Assembly: GCF_011762485.1 (NCBI RefSeq) | Contig: NZ_JAAKGI010000007.1 | Location: forward strand, 1 to 64,000 | DNA from: Yeosuana marina | GTDB lineage: Bacteria; Bacteroidota; Bacteroidia; Flavobacteriales; Flavobacteriaceae | Reading direction: 5' to 3' | DNA length: 64,000 nucleotides | Shown: positions 1-10,000 of the stretch, piece after piece | How positions within the stretch are numbered: position 1 is the stretch's first letter | Layout: every line of letters starts with the position of its first letter | Notes under the pieces: generated by a model | Databases searched by the model: none | The model's input: the letters and a program-made list of their open reading frames with translations, nothing else | Told to the model about the DNA's origin: nothing | Position numbers and translations under genes: made by a program

Positions 1-2782
1 AACAGACACGGCAGTAACGATAAGCACAACTGACGCAGCGACTGTTACCATCACCGATGACGACGCCTCAGAAGTAAGCATTACAGCCACAACGCAAGCA
101 GGCGAACCGAACTTCAATGGACTGTTCACTGTAAGTATAACAAATGCGTTATCAGTTGATACTACTGTAGGTTACACGGTATCAGGTACCGCCACAGCAG
201 ATGCAGATTACACCGCCTTAACCGGAAGTGTTATCATTCCTGCAGGCGCTACTTCAGCAACGATAAGTGTTGATGTAATAGATGATACCATTGTAGAGAC
301 CGGCGGCGAGACTGTGATTGTGATTTTAACCATTACAGATTCAGCAGTTACAATTGCTTCAGAAGATACTGCAACAGTTACTATAGCCGATAATGATGCT
401 TCGGAAGTAAGTATTGGTATTGTTGCAACAAATCAGGCATCAGAACCTGATAATGATGGACTATTTACATTTGCTTTAAGTAATATAGTAAGTGTTGATA
501 CAGAAGTAAACTTCACTATTACAGGAACAGCTACAGAAGGTGTTGATTATGAAGTTATTGGTACTTCGGTTATTATACCAGCAAATACCTTAAGTGTTAC
601 CATACCAGTTGTAGTCATTGATGATAGTATTGTTGAATTAACTGAAGCAGTTGTAATTAGCGTAACAGGAACTGATTCAGCAGTAACGGTAAGTACAACT
701 AATATTGCAACTGTGACTATAGTCGATAATGATACTACAGAAGTGAGTATTATAGCAACTACCCAAGCAAGTGAGCCAAGTACAAATGGCTTATTTACGC
801 TAAGCCTTAATAATGTAGTAAGTGTAGATACAGAAGTAAGTTATGGTATTTCTGGAACGGCAACTAACGGAGCAGATTACACGGCGTTAACAGGAATTGT
901 AACGATTCCAGCAAATACATCAAGTATTACAATACCTGTTGAAGTGATTGATGATAATTTTGTTGAAGCAGGAGGAGAAACAGTGATTGTAACTCTGCTA
1001 AGTACAAATTCAGGAGTAGATATTGCCACTCAAGATACAGCAACTATAACCATTGGTGACGATGATGCTTCAGAAGTTAGCATTGCAACAACAACAAATG
1101 TTGGAGAACCTAATTTCAATGGAATATTTACTGTAACACTTAATAATAGTGTCAGTGTAGATACGCAAGTTGATTATACTGTCTCTGGAACTGCTACCGA
1201 AGGAACAGACTATGTATCCTTATCGGGTTCAGTTATTATTCCAGCAAATACAAATTCAGCAGTAATAGATGTCGCTGTTATTGATGATACTATTGTTGAA
1301 GGTGATGAAACCGTCATTGTAACCTTGACAGGAACAGGTTCTTCGGTTACGGTAAGTTCAACAAACGAAGCTACTGTAATCATCACAGATAATGATGCTT
1401 CAATATTAAGTATTTCGGCAACAATTCAGGCAAGTGAACCTGATTTAGATGGTGAGTTTACCTTAACCTTAACCGAGCCAATTAGTATTGATACTGAGGT
1501 TACGTTTATGGTAAGTGGAACAGCTACTGAAGATGTAGATTATACATCTTTAGGAACAACCATAATTATTCCAGCAAATACAACCAGCATTACTATTCCG
1601 GTAGTAGTTATTGATGATCTTATAGTTGAACCTAGTGGAGAAAGTGTAATTTTAACTATAGTTAGTGCTGATTCTCCAATAGTAATTGGTTCACCAGATG
1701 ATGCTACCGTAACCATTGCAGATAATGATATTGCAGCTCCGTCAATAGAATTGATAAAAGACGCATCATTAAGTGGTGAAGGTGTTGTTGGAGACATTAT
1801 CACATATACATTTACAATTAATAATACAGGTAATGTTCCTTTAGTTGATATTGAAATAGAAGATGATATGCTTTCAATTAAACCAATTGTGGTTTCAGGA
1901 ATTATTGAACCAGGCGAATCAACAACAATATCAGCGGATTATATGATAAACCAAGCTGATATTGATTCAGGAAGTGTTGTTAATTCAGCTATCGTTTCTG
2001 CAGTAGATATGTTATTTGATACGATTGTAGCAGACATCTCTGATAATGGAAATGTAAATGATGGCGATGATAATCCAACAGTAGTGGCATTAGCACAATC
2101 AATGAATATTGCCATTGTAAAAACAGGAACCTTTAACGATGTTAATGGCGATGGTTATGCGCAAGCAGGCGAAACGATTAGTTATAGCTTCACTGTTACA
2201 AATACAGGAAATGTAACCTTAACTAATATCACGATATCAGATCCATTACAAGGTGTAGAATTAACTGGCGGACCAATTAGTTTAGATGCTGGAGAATCTG
2301 ATAGTTCAAGTTTTGTTGCAACGTATACCTTAACGCAAGACGATGTTAATTTAGGAAGTGTTTCTAACCAAGCTATTGTATTTGGTACAGCTCCTGACGG
2401 AACAGACGTTCAAGACTTGTCAGACGATTCAAGTACTGCTGGAGATAACACTACCATTACCACATTATCAGGTTGTGTTATAGAAGTCTTTAACGCAGTA
2501 TCTCCTAACAACGATGGTGATAATGATGTATTCTTAGTTCGCGGATTAGAATGTTATCCAAAAAATAGAGTGGAAATTTATAACCGTTGGGGTGTATTAG
2601 TATTTGAAAGAGATCAATATAATAATAGTGATAGAGCTTTTAGAGGAATTTCTGAAGGACGTGTAACTGTTAATAAATCCGAAGAATTACCAGAAGGAAC
2701 CTATTATTATGTATTGAAATATGAAGACTTTAATGGTGCAAACCACGAAAAGGCAGGGTATTTATACATCAACAGAAAATAA
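1..2782 (+). CDS. Calx-beta repeat adhesin with T9SS type B sorting domain, 5' truncated by the window
   Basis: The frame is open from base 2 with no stop, so the gene begins before the window; the GTG at 314 is only an internal codon. The visible 926 residues hold five Calx-beta-like repeats of about 111 residues, each opening with D-[ND]-D followed by [AT]-[ST]-[EI]-[VL]-S and containing GTAT-x-x-x-DY (starts near 59, 391, 727, 1060 and 1390). Two DUF11-like domains with the NNTGN/TNTGN motif follow (about 1741-2085 and 2098-2460). The C-terminus has the CHU_C/type B sorting signature: SPNNDGDND, YNRWG, then YYYVLKY. In this family the protein is exported by T9SS to the cell surface and takes part in adhesion or gliding; that role is inferred here. 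A PorP/SprF-like gene follows at once, as is usual for type B substrates. The first repeat is richer in GC codons than the later ones. Confidence 0.9.
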   Translation, partial: TDTAVTISTTDAATVTITDDDASEVSITATTQAGEPNFNGLFTVSITNALSVDTTVGYTVSGTATADADYTALTGSVIIPAGATSATISVDVIDDTIVETGGETVIVILTITDSAVTIASEDTATVTIADNDASEVSIGIVATNQASEPDNDGLFTFALSNIVSVDTEVNFTITGTATEGVDYEVIGTSVIIPANTLSVTIPVVVIDDSIVELTEAVVISVTGTDSAVTVSTTNIATVTIVDNDTTEVSIIATTQASEPSTNGLFTLSLNNVVSVDTEVSYGISGTATNGADYTALTGIVTIPANTSSITIPVEVIDDNFVEAGGETVIVTLLSTNSGVDIATQDTATITIGDDDASEVSIATTTNVGEPNFNGIFTVTLNNSVSVDTQVDYTVSGTATEGTDYVSLSGSVIIPANTNSAVIDVAVIDDTIVEGDETVIVTLTGTGSSVTVSSTNEATVIITDNDASILSISATIQASEPDLDGEFTLTLTEPISIDTEVTFMVSGTATEDVDYTSLGTTIIIPANTTSITIPVVVIDDLIVEPSGESVILTIVSADSPIVIGSPDDATVTIADNDIAAPSIELIKDASLSGEGVVGDIITYTFTINNTGNVPLVDIEIEDDMLSIKPIVVSGIIEPGESTTISADYMINQADIDSGSVVNSAIVSAVDMLFDTIVADISDNGNVNDGDDNPTVVALAQSMNIAIVKTGTFNDVNGDGYAQAGETISYSFTVTNTGNVTLTNITISDPLQGVELTGGPISLDAGESDSSSFVATYTLTQDDVNLGSVSNQAIVFGTAPDGTDVQDLSDDSSTAGDNTTITTLSGCVIEVFNAVSPNNDGDNDVFLVRGLECYPKNRVEIYNRWGVLVFERDQYNNSDRAFRGISEGRVTVNKSEELPEGTYYYVLKYEDFNGANHEKAGYLYINRK
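59..1735 (+). repeat. Five tandem Calx-beta coding repeats, about 333 bp period
   Basis: The repeats begin with codons for D-[ND]-D at about 59, 391, 727, 1060 and 1390 and end at the DUF11-like region near 1735. Protein similarity is high but the nucleotide sequences have diverged. The first unit uses codons such as GAC, GCC and ACC where later units use GAT, GCT and ACA. Confidence 0.85.
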
Positions 2783-2800
2783 AAAAAGAACAACCAAATT

Positions 2801-2829
2801 CTTGAGGCTTCAACAACAGAAGCCTCAAG
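2801..2829. other. Perfect 11-bp inverted repeat between the adhesin and the PorP/SprF-like gene
   Basis: CTTGAGGCTTC and GAAGCCTCAAG flank a 7-nt loop, 19 nt after the adhesin stop. No T-run follows on the plus strand, so it is not a clear intrinsic terminator for the adhesin. It could be a processing or stabilising hairpin that sets different transcript levels for the two genes. The role is inferred. Confidence 0.6.
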
Positions 2830-2845
2830 ATTAAAAGCTGAAAAA

Positions 2846-3775
2846 ATGATAAGAAATAGTTTAATTATATTGGTTTTAATACTTGTTTCAAGTGCCAATT
2901 ATGCTCAGCAAGATTCGCAGTTTACGCAATATATGTACAATACAATCAATATTAATCCGGCTTATGCTGGATCGAGAGATATGTTGAGTATTTTCGCAAT
3001 GCACAGGACACAATGGGTTGGTCTCGATGGTGCGCCGGTTACCAATGTGGCATCAATAAGTTCTCCTGTCGGAAAAAATGTTGGTTTAGGAGTGTCCATA
3101 ATGAATGATAAAATTGGGCCTTCTGATGAAAATAATATCGCCGTAGATTTTTCATATACAATTAGTCCTTCAGATAATTACAAACTCTCTTTCGGTATTA
3201 AGGCTTCGGCCAATTTATTAAATATAGATTTTACGAAGCTAAATCAATATAACAGCGGAGATTATATTTTTGAAACCAATATCGACAATAAATTTACACC
3301 CAATATTGGTGTAGGGATATTTTACTATTCAGATAAAACATATTTTGGTTTTTCTGCACCTAATTTATTAGAAACCACGCATTTTGATAAGTATAACAAT
3401 ATTGGATCAAATAGTCGGATCGCTAAAGAAAAAATACATTACTACATGATGGCGGGTCATGTGTTCGATTTGAGTAGTAATATAAAATTTAAACCTTCGG
3501 TATTATCAAAAATAGTAACAGGTGCTCCATGGCAGTTAGATATTTCAGGAAATGTATTATTTAATGAGAAGTTTAGTTTAGGACTTGCATACAGACTTAG
3601 TGCAGCTGCAAGTGCAATGGTAGGATTTCAAGTTTCTGATTCATGGTTTATTGGCTATGCTTATGATATGGCCACAACAGATTTGGCTGAATACAGTTAC
3701 GGTACTCATGAAATCTTTTTAAGATTTGAATTGTTTAATAAAATTGGTAAAATAACATCTCCAAGATTCTTCTAA
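2846..3775 (+). CDS. PorP/SprF-like outer-membrane protein, T9SS partner
   Basis: The 309-residue protein has a signal peptide ending ANYAQ and the PorP/SprF family opening QFTQYMYN followed by NPAYAGSRD, then W-x-G and a run of amphipathic strands. The family forms outer-membrane beta-barrels that serve T9SS; SprF is needed to export the adhesin SprB in Flavobacterium. The gene sits 63 bp after a type B-sorted adhesin and directly before an OmpA-type gene, the arrangement expected for a dedicated substrate and partner set. The family is clear. Pairing with the upstream adhesin is inferred from position. Confidence 0.9.
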   Translation: MIRNSLIILVLILVSSANYAQQDSQFTQYMYNTININPAYAGSRDMLSIFAMHRTQWVGLDGAPVTNVASISSPVGKNVGLGVSIMNDKIGPSDENNIAVDFSYTISPSDNYKLSFGIKASANLLNIDFTKLNQYNSGDYIFETNIDNKFTPNIGVGIFYYSDKTYFGFSAPNLLETTHFDKYNNIGSNSRIAKEKIHYYMMAGHVFDLSSNIKFKPSVLSKIVTGAPWQLDISGNVLFNEKFSLGLAYRLSAAASAMVGFQVSDSWFIGYAYDMATTDLAEYSYGTHEIFLRFELFNKIGKITSPRFF

Positions 3776-5710
3776 ATGCGCATCATTATGACAATTAAAA
3801 CATTTTTTTTAAGCCTTATATTTAGTGTTGTTGCAATTCAACTTCATGCTCAAAATGCTAGAATAGCAGTAGCAACAAAAGATTATGAAAAGCTGGCATA
3901 TATAGATGCTATTAACATATACGAACGTGTTGCAGAGAAGGGCTACAAAGATGAAGATATGTTTAAGAAATTAGCAAATTCATATTATTTTAATGCAGAT
4001 TTTGCAAAAGCTAATAAATGGTATGGCGAACTATTTGCTTTAAATAGTGATCAAGAACCGGGATATTATTTTAAATATTCTCAAACATTAAAATCTGTAG
4101 GTGATTATGAAAAATCTAATTTAATGCTTGAAAAGTTTAATGAAAAATCAGGCAACAACAAGGTTTCAGAAAAGACTCAATCAGATTATATTGATCAAAT
4201 AAAATTAAACTCAGGAAGATTTCTTATTTATAATGCCGAAGTAAATTCTAAATTCTCAGATTATGGTGCTTTTGTATATAATAATAAGCTCATTTTTACG
4301 TCGGCTAGAAGAATTTCTGGTCCATCAAAAAACGTGTTTTTATGGACTAATAAATACTTTTCAAATCTATATCAATCAAATATAAAAGCTGATGAAAGTT
4401 TAAGTGAACCATCTCCTTTTGAAAATGAAATAAACTCCAAGTTTAACGAATCTTCGGCTGTATTCACAAAAGACGGTTCAACCATGTATTTTACTAGAAA
4501 TAATTTTTTAAACGGAAAGCGCGGCAGCAACGACAAAGAAGTTACGTTATTAAAACTTTATAAGGCGACAATGCAAGATGGTAAATGGGATAACGTTATA
4601 GAGTTACCATTTAATAGTGACCAATACAGTTGTGCACATCCTGCATTGAGTCTGGATGAAAAAACATTGTATTTTGCTTCAAATATGCCAGGAACCTTAG
4701 GGGAATCAGATTTATTTAAAGTTGCAATCCATGATGATGGGACTTTTGGAACACCAGAAAATCTAGGAGATGTTATTAACACGAAAGGGCGCGAAACATT
4801 TCCGTTTATATCGGAAGATAATGAGTTGTATTTTTCCAGTAATGGACATTTAGGACTTGGTGGATTAGATATTTTTGTAACCTCTTTAAAATCTCTTAAC
4901 GACGTTCAAAATGTGGGAGAACCAGTAAATAGCAAGCAAGATGATTTCGCTTTTTATATGAATACCCAATCACGTAATGGTTTTTTTAGTTCGAATCGAG
5001 AAGGCGGGCAAGGCGAAGATGATATTTATAGATTCAAAGAAATCAAGACATTGAATACTACTTGTACAGTTAGTGGTTATGTGTTTAATAAAGATGACTA
5101 TCAAATACTACCAAACGCAAAAGTAAGGGTGTTTGATAATAATTATAAGTTAGTTGATACTATTGAGTCTGATGATAAAGGGTTTTATAAAGTAGATTTA
5201 GATGCCGATAAAGTATTTTATGTGCGGTATGCAAAGCAAGATTATGAAACGAAAGAGGCAGCCATCTCAACAAGCAGTTCAATGCCAATTAATATGCCAA
5301 TATATTTAGAAAAACGATTAAAGCCTGTAAGTGTTGGAAGCGATTTAGCTAGCACTTTAAATATGTCTTCAATTTATTTTGATAAGGATAAATGGAAAAT
5401 TAGAACCGATGCAGAATTTCAGCTTCAAAAGATAGTTGAAATAATGAAAGATAATAAGGGTATGAAAATAGAAATCCGTTCATATACAGATAGCAGACAA
5501 ACCAAAGACTACAATTATACGCTTTCAAATAAAAGAGCAAAAGCTACTAAAGATTGGTTTATTAAAAATGGTATACAAGCTAACAGATTACAATCTAAAG
5601 GTTTTGGAGAAAGTCAATTAGTGAATCATTGTTCAGATGGCGTTAAATGTTCAGAAGAAGAACATCAGGCTAACCGACGAAGTGAATTTGTTGTACTCTC
5701 AATAGATTAA
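3776..5710 (+). CDS. TPR / PD40 propeller / OmpA-family envelope protein
   Basis: The protein has 644 residues. A signal peptide (ending QLHAQ) is followed by a TPR-like helical region (about 25-130), PD40/WD40-like strands (about 160-410, with motifs such as YFASN and YFSSNG), a carboxypeptidase-regulatory-like beta domain (about 425-510) and an OmpA C-terminal peptidoglycan-binding domain (about 530-644, with YFDKDK and NRRSEFVV). The gene starts on the base after the stop of the PorP/SprF-like gene, so translation is probably coupled. An ATG at 3788 gives a more standard signal peptide start and may be the true one. Proteins of this layout accompany PorP/SprF genes and link T9SS-exported adhesins to the periplasm and peptidoglycan; that role is inferred. 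Confidence 0.88.
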   Translation: MRIIMTIKTFFLSLIFSVVAIQLHAQNARIAVATKDYEKLAYIDAINIYERVAEKGYKDEDMFKKLANSYYFNADFAKANKWYGELFALNSDQEPGYYFKYSQTLKSVGDYEKSNLMLEKFNEKSGNNKVSEKTQSDYIDQIKLNSGRFLIYNAEVNSKFSDYGAFVYNNKLIFTSARRISGPSKNVFLWTNKYFSNLYQSNIKADESLSEPSPFENEINSKFNESSAVFTKDGSTMYFTRNNFLNGKRGSNDKEVTLLKLYKATMQDGKWDNVIELPFNSDQYSCAHPALSLDEKTLYFASNMPGTLGESDLFKVAIHDDGTFGTPENLGDVINTKGRETFPFISEDNELYFSSNGHLGLGGLDIFVTSLKSLNDVQNVGEPVNSKQDDFAFYMNTQSRNGFFSSNREGGQGEDDIYRFKEIKTLNTTCTVSGYVFNKDDYQILPNAKVRVFDNNYKLVDTIESDDKGFYKVDLDADKVFYVRYAKQDYETKEAAISTSSSMPINMPIYLEKRLKPVSVGSDLASTLNMSSIYFDKDKWKIRTDAEFQLQKIVEIMKDNKGMKIEIRSYTDSRQTKDYNYTLSNKRAKATKDWFIKNGIQANRLQSKGFGESQLVNHCSDGVKCSEEEHQANRRSEFVVLSID

Positions 5711-6118
5711 GGAATTATTAAAAAATATAGGCATTGCCCCCTACTCTATGCACAGCCTAATCTGCTAAGGATTGTATTTTACCATTGTTTGTTCTTTCCT
5801 TTGTAAATTCAATAAGTACTTAAATTATATAGATAAACGAGTTTTACAAAACTTCATATTTCTTAAAGATTTAAATTTTTGTTGAAAAAGAAATATCTAA
5901 CCAATAAACTCCAAATAATCTTAGATTTAAGTAGTTTATTTAAAACTAGTTATACTATAAAGAATATAGACATCTAAATACAAAAGATAAATTGGCCTTA
6001 TTTTGTAATCGGAACTAGACCCGAACTTTTATAACTCTTAGAATAGGAAATAACAAATCCATATTAAAACTCTATTGTATTTCTTCATTTGGGCTTATTA
6101 TAAAACTCAGTAAAATTT

Positions 6119-6302
6119 GATTCGGATACATAAAAAAATCACTTCTATTTATATGTATTTAAATAAAAATGACATAAAATAGGGCAAATTTCACTATGGG
6201 AAGTGGTCAATACAATTTATGGTAGTTTTTTTAGACGAAACTAAATTTTAGTAATAGTTCTACTTAACAAATAATTAATAGACTAACCTATTTACCGATA
6301 CA
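6119..6302. repeat. Att-like repeat unit, copy 1, ending in a copy of the mnmE 3' end
   Basis: The unit starts with GATTCGGATACA (6119-6130, identical at 30368-30379) and runs to 6302. From 6125 it aligns by eye with 49748-49946 over nearly its whole length. Shared landmarks in order are GATACATAAA, ATGACAyAAAATAGG, CAAATTTyACTAT, AAGTG, a T-run with AGA-x-GAAA, and finally the 19-nt TAACCTATTTACCGATACA. At the second locus that last motif is the end of the mnmE gene. Interpreted as an end of a decayed integrative element. Confidence 0.6.
6284..6302 (-). repeat. 19-nt duplicate of the mnmE 3' terminus (candidate att core)
   Basis: TAACCTATTTACCGATACA is identical to 49928-49946, where it contains the last codons of mnmE (Cys-Ile-Gly-Lys-stop on the minus strand). 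Both copies have the same orientation, so they are direct repeats 43.6 kb apart. The 3' end of mnmE is a known integration site in other bacteria (the SGI1 family), which supports reading this as an attachment site copy. Confidence 0.6.
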
Positions 6303-6343
6303 TAAAGTAATTAATCAACAATAATAAGGATTCTACCTATAAA

Positions 6344-6363
6344 GGCACAAATATGAGACAAAT
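6344..6363. repeat. Arm-like motif after att-like core
   Basis: GGCACAAATATGAGACAAAT lies about 45 nt to the right of the GATACA core at 6297-6302. Similar doubled motifs follow the other cores at a similar distance: 6171 (GACATAAAATAGGGCAAATT), 30421 (GGCACAAAAATGGTACAATT) and 49795 (GACACAAAATAGGAACAAAT). Paired short repeats near a core suggest integrase arm-type sites. This is inference. Confidence 0.4.
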
Positions 6364-6497
6364 AATATCAAATTATTTCAGAATAAATCAAACTAAATCA
6401 GTCATCAAGAAACCTTTCTTTTTAATTACAGAAATTAGATTTATCATAGAAACTGAGCACTAAAAAGAAATTAAATAAAATGAAAACGAATCAATTG

Positions 6498-6565
6498 ACC
6501 GCGAAGGGATTCGAACTTTTTGCCCTAACCCTTATGTCTATTGCCTTACCAGCTTATGTTTATAT
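6498..6565 (-). pseudogene. Decayed tRNA-like sequence
   Basis: Read on the minus strand it ends in a tRNA T-loop and 3' stem (GTTCGAATCCCTTCGCGG). A D-arm-like segment (GCTGGTAAGGC) stands before it, but the anticodon arm is shortened and no matching 5' acceptor strand is visible. It cannot fold as a normal tRNA. Best read as a tRNA 3' fragment carried or left by an integrated element. Confidence 0.4.
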
Positions 6566-6569
6566 TTTG

Positions 6570-6589
6570 GTGAAACAATAGTGAAACAT
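6570..6589. repeat. 20-nt doubled motif shared with 30328-30347
   Basis: GTGAAACAATAGTGAAACAT is identical at 30328-30347, 23.7 kb away, in a similar setting next to a tRNA-like remnant. It contains two copies of GTGAAACA 11 nt apart. Possibly an integrase arm-type site; the role is inferred. Confidence 0.5.
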
Positions 6590-6673
6590 CAATTTTTCAT
6601 TACCAATTCAAATATGCATTTTTTCAAAATTTATTAAGTATATATCTGTAAAACAATTAAGTCTTATTAATTA

Positions 6674-6724
6674 GTGGGAACTTGACTCGAACTAGTGCCC
6701 TTCTAGTTATGAGCCCTTTAACTA
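6674..6724 (-). pseudogene. Decayed initiator tRNA-Met-like sequence
   Basis: On the minus strand the sequence shows an anticodon loop CTCATAA (anticodon CAT), then AGAAGG, then the T-arm and acceptor end GTTCGAGTCAAGTTCCCAC. This order matches the 3' half of a bacterial initiator tRNA-Met. The anticodon and T stems are mismatched and the 5' half does not align, so it is not a working tRNA. The 3' half of a tRNA is the part usually duplicated by tRNA-targeting integrative elements. Confidence 0.5.
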
Positions 6725-7018
6725 TCATGTTTTAAGCACATTTACTGGGCTCACAAGACCTTAAAATTATAAAACCCTATGCAGTTTATGTTTTCGGATT
6801 ATTGTTAACATTAAATGTAACTTAGTTAATTAATTTTCACTAAAAAAACCAAGTTTCATACCAAAATAAATCAATTTTAATTTAAACCAACAATTAATAA
6901 AAACATCCAGAAAAGATTATAGCAAGATTTTCAAAATAAACATAACACTCTAAAAACATGTTAAATACTCCTTTTTTTATTTTATCATTGTATAAAACTG
7001 AAATAATTGAAAACAAGA

Positions 7019-10000
7019 ATGGCTTTTAAATATGTAGTTTCCTTCTTTATTTTATATTTTAATTTGGGTTACAGCCAAAGCTTTTTTCAAAAGGACCGTT
7101 TAACAATTCTAGCAGATTCCTTACATCTTCAAGGTTTCTATGATGAGTCCATTCTGTTAAGAAAAGAAGCAATAAATTCAAATAAAGATGCTTCAAGAGA
7201 TTATAAATTATATTTAAAAGCAAAATATTTCCATACTAATTCTTGCTTATTGGAGGATAAAAGCTACAACTATCACAATCCTGATAAAGCCATTACTAAA
7301 AAAGTGCATGAGCAATATTTGGATAGTGCTCTACAATATTCTGTAAAGGCAAGAGATTTGTATATTCAGATTAAAAACCCCGATCGAAAGTTTCAGTACA
7401 ATATTCAAAATAGGATATATCACCAAACGGCGTATTTAGGAAATTGGAAATATGCTTTAGAGCAAGCCCAATTAGGATATCAATTTTTAAAAGACACCTT
7501 ATCAAAAAAAGACAAAACCTTTGTAGATTTAATTTATGATATAGGATTTATTTACAGTGAATTGGGAGATTATTCAAGAGCTGTTGATAATTATAAAACA
7601 TCTCTAGATTTATATAAAAGTATTATTGGTGAAAACAATACAGATGTTGCCCAAGCTTATAATAACATTGCAGTAGAATATCGAAATCTTGGTTTACACA
7701 ACAAAGAGTTAGAGTCACTTTTAAAAGCTAAAACAATTTGGGAAACACTAAATGCAGATACCGATAAGCATTTTATTTATAGTTGTTATGGTAATCTGTT
7801 TTATTGGTATTCATATTACGGCGATTTTGATAAAGCTGAAGAATACATTTTAAAAAAGGAACAATTAAGAGAAGAAGAACTTGTTAAAAAAGCTGGGTTT
7901 ATAAGGAATAAAGAAGAAATTTATGAAGATAAACTTCATGAGTGGTACGACTTAATGCTTCACTATTCTAGAAAAAATGACACTTTACAAACAGAATTTT
8001 ATGCAAAAAATATTATAAAAACAGTTCAAACAGATAAAAAATTACTCAATTTTGAAACCAGTATATTGAGTGCTACTTTAAAGTTTTATGCTTCTTTTAT
8101 AAAAGAAAAAAACCAAGAAAAGGCCTTACAATTATTGGATAAAGCCATTGCTATTCAACAAAACTATAATAGAACTTATTATACAAACGCATTTCCGTTT
8201 TTATTAGAAAAAGTTGACCTATTACTTAAATCTAAGAAAACCTCTGAAGCAGAATTATTGTTAAAGCAATTAGATACAGTCAGTAAAAATCAAGAAATTT
8301 TACAAAAGTTTAAGCTTTCCATTTTAAAAGCAAAAATGGCACAGCAACTTAATAAAACAGACGAAGCTCAATATAATTTTGATGAAGCTTTTCAGCTCTT
8401 AAAAAATGATGATTCAAATTTAGAAGAAACTACAATTAATAATTTAAAACCCTTAGTATCATTTGCTGTAATTGATGGTTTTTTAGCTATGGGTGATTTT
8501 TATAAGGAGATATTTAAAGAAGAAAATAAAAAACCATGTTTAGAGAAAGCCATGCGACGGTATCTGTTAGCTTCTAAAATTTATAATCAATTGTACCTAG
8601 GGGAACATTATAATAAGCGATTATACACTTCTTATAATGCAATTAATGAACGATTGCTTAATGTGTTAGAAACTACGAGCAATGAAAATTTATTAACTGA
8701 GGTTATAAATAATATTGAAAATAATGGCTCAAAGCTTACATGGTCAAAGTTTGTATTTAACAACCAACGACAACAATTAGATCTTCCAGACGGATTAATT
8801 AATAAAGAAGACGGTATTAAGTCGCAACTTAATTTTTATCAAAAAGCCTTGTTCAATGGCAAATCCATTTCAGAAGATAAGATAACACTTTGGAAGAATA
8901 AGATTTTTGAACTACAAAATGAACTCTCAAAAATTCAGGATTCTATAAAGCAAGAAAGCAAGAGCTACTATCAATTTAATATTATGGAATTTGATATTAC
9001 AAGTTTTCAAGAGGGTTTAGAAGATGAGGAGGTTGTTTTAAAATATGTTGAAACAGAAACAAAGTTGTATTCATTTTTAATTTCAAATCAAACTATTAAA
9101 CTACAACCGACAGCAGACAAGGCCAAAGTTTATAATAATCTAAAAGTATGTCTAAATAGCTTAAAAAACAGACGTAACGATTATCAAAAATCATTAAACG
9201 AATTTAACGATTTGTTTTTTAATAGTATGGTTTACAAAAAGTATAAAAAACTAACCATTGTACCCGATGGTGCGTTACACTATTTTCCTTTTGAATCGCT
9301 ATTTTTAGAAAAAGATATGCCGGCAACTAGCTATGCATTGTCCTTATTGCTTTATCAAGAACAAAAAACAATTCCATCTTATTTTAATGAAGTAAAAGTG
9401 GGAGCGTTTTCAGCTTCAAACGTTAATTCTAAGTTACTAAAGGCATCGGATGAAGTAAAAGAGGTTGCAAATATTTTTGATGGAAACATGTTTTTAAATG
9501 CCTCGAAAACAGAGTTTCTAAAAAATGCAAATCAGTTTAATATATTGCATTTAGCTATGCATTCTAAAATTAACGAAACGCATCCAGAGTTTTCTTCTCT
9601 AGACTTTTATGGTGAAGAAGAGAATCAATTGTTTATTTCAGAGCTTTACAACGAAACCTTTAAGGCTAATATGGTGGTGCTAAGTGCTTGTGATACAGGA
9701 AATGGGTTTTATGAAAATGGCGAAGGCGTTATTTGTTTATCTAGGGCCTTTAATTACGCAGGAATACCAAGTACAGTAATGAGTTTATGGAAGGTTGATG
9801 ATGAATCAACGGAAAAAATAATGATCTCTTTTTACAAGCATTTAAATGAAGGGGAAACTAAAGATGATGCTCTAAAAAATGCTAAATTAGATTATTTAAA
9901 GAGCACGGATGACCCATTGCTGAAACATCCTTATTATTGGGCTGGTTTTGTATTAACTGGTAATACCGATGCTCTTATTGAAAACCACCATTATTGGTTT

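Larger units (their letters stand above)
5711..7018. other. Non-coding stretch of 1.3 kb with att-like repeats and tRNA-like remnants
   Basis: No credible gene is present. The left 400 bp is AT-rich and shows nothing I can name. From 6119 on there are two att-like units and two decayed tRNA-like sequences on the minus strand, listed separately. Related sequence recurs at 29946-30669 and 49384-49946, so this is one of three scars bounding the accessory blocks. A possible TAnnTTTG-like box (TATCATTG) lies at 6983-6990, just before the CHAT gene. Confidence 0.7.

Noticed and set aside
2801..2829. Rho-independent terminator of the adhesin gene
   Set aside because: There is no T-run after the stem on the plus strand, and the T-rich side faces the minus strand where no gene ends.
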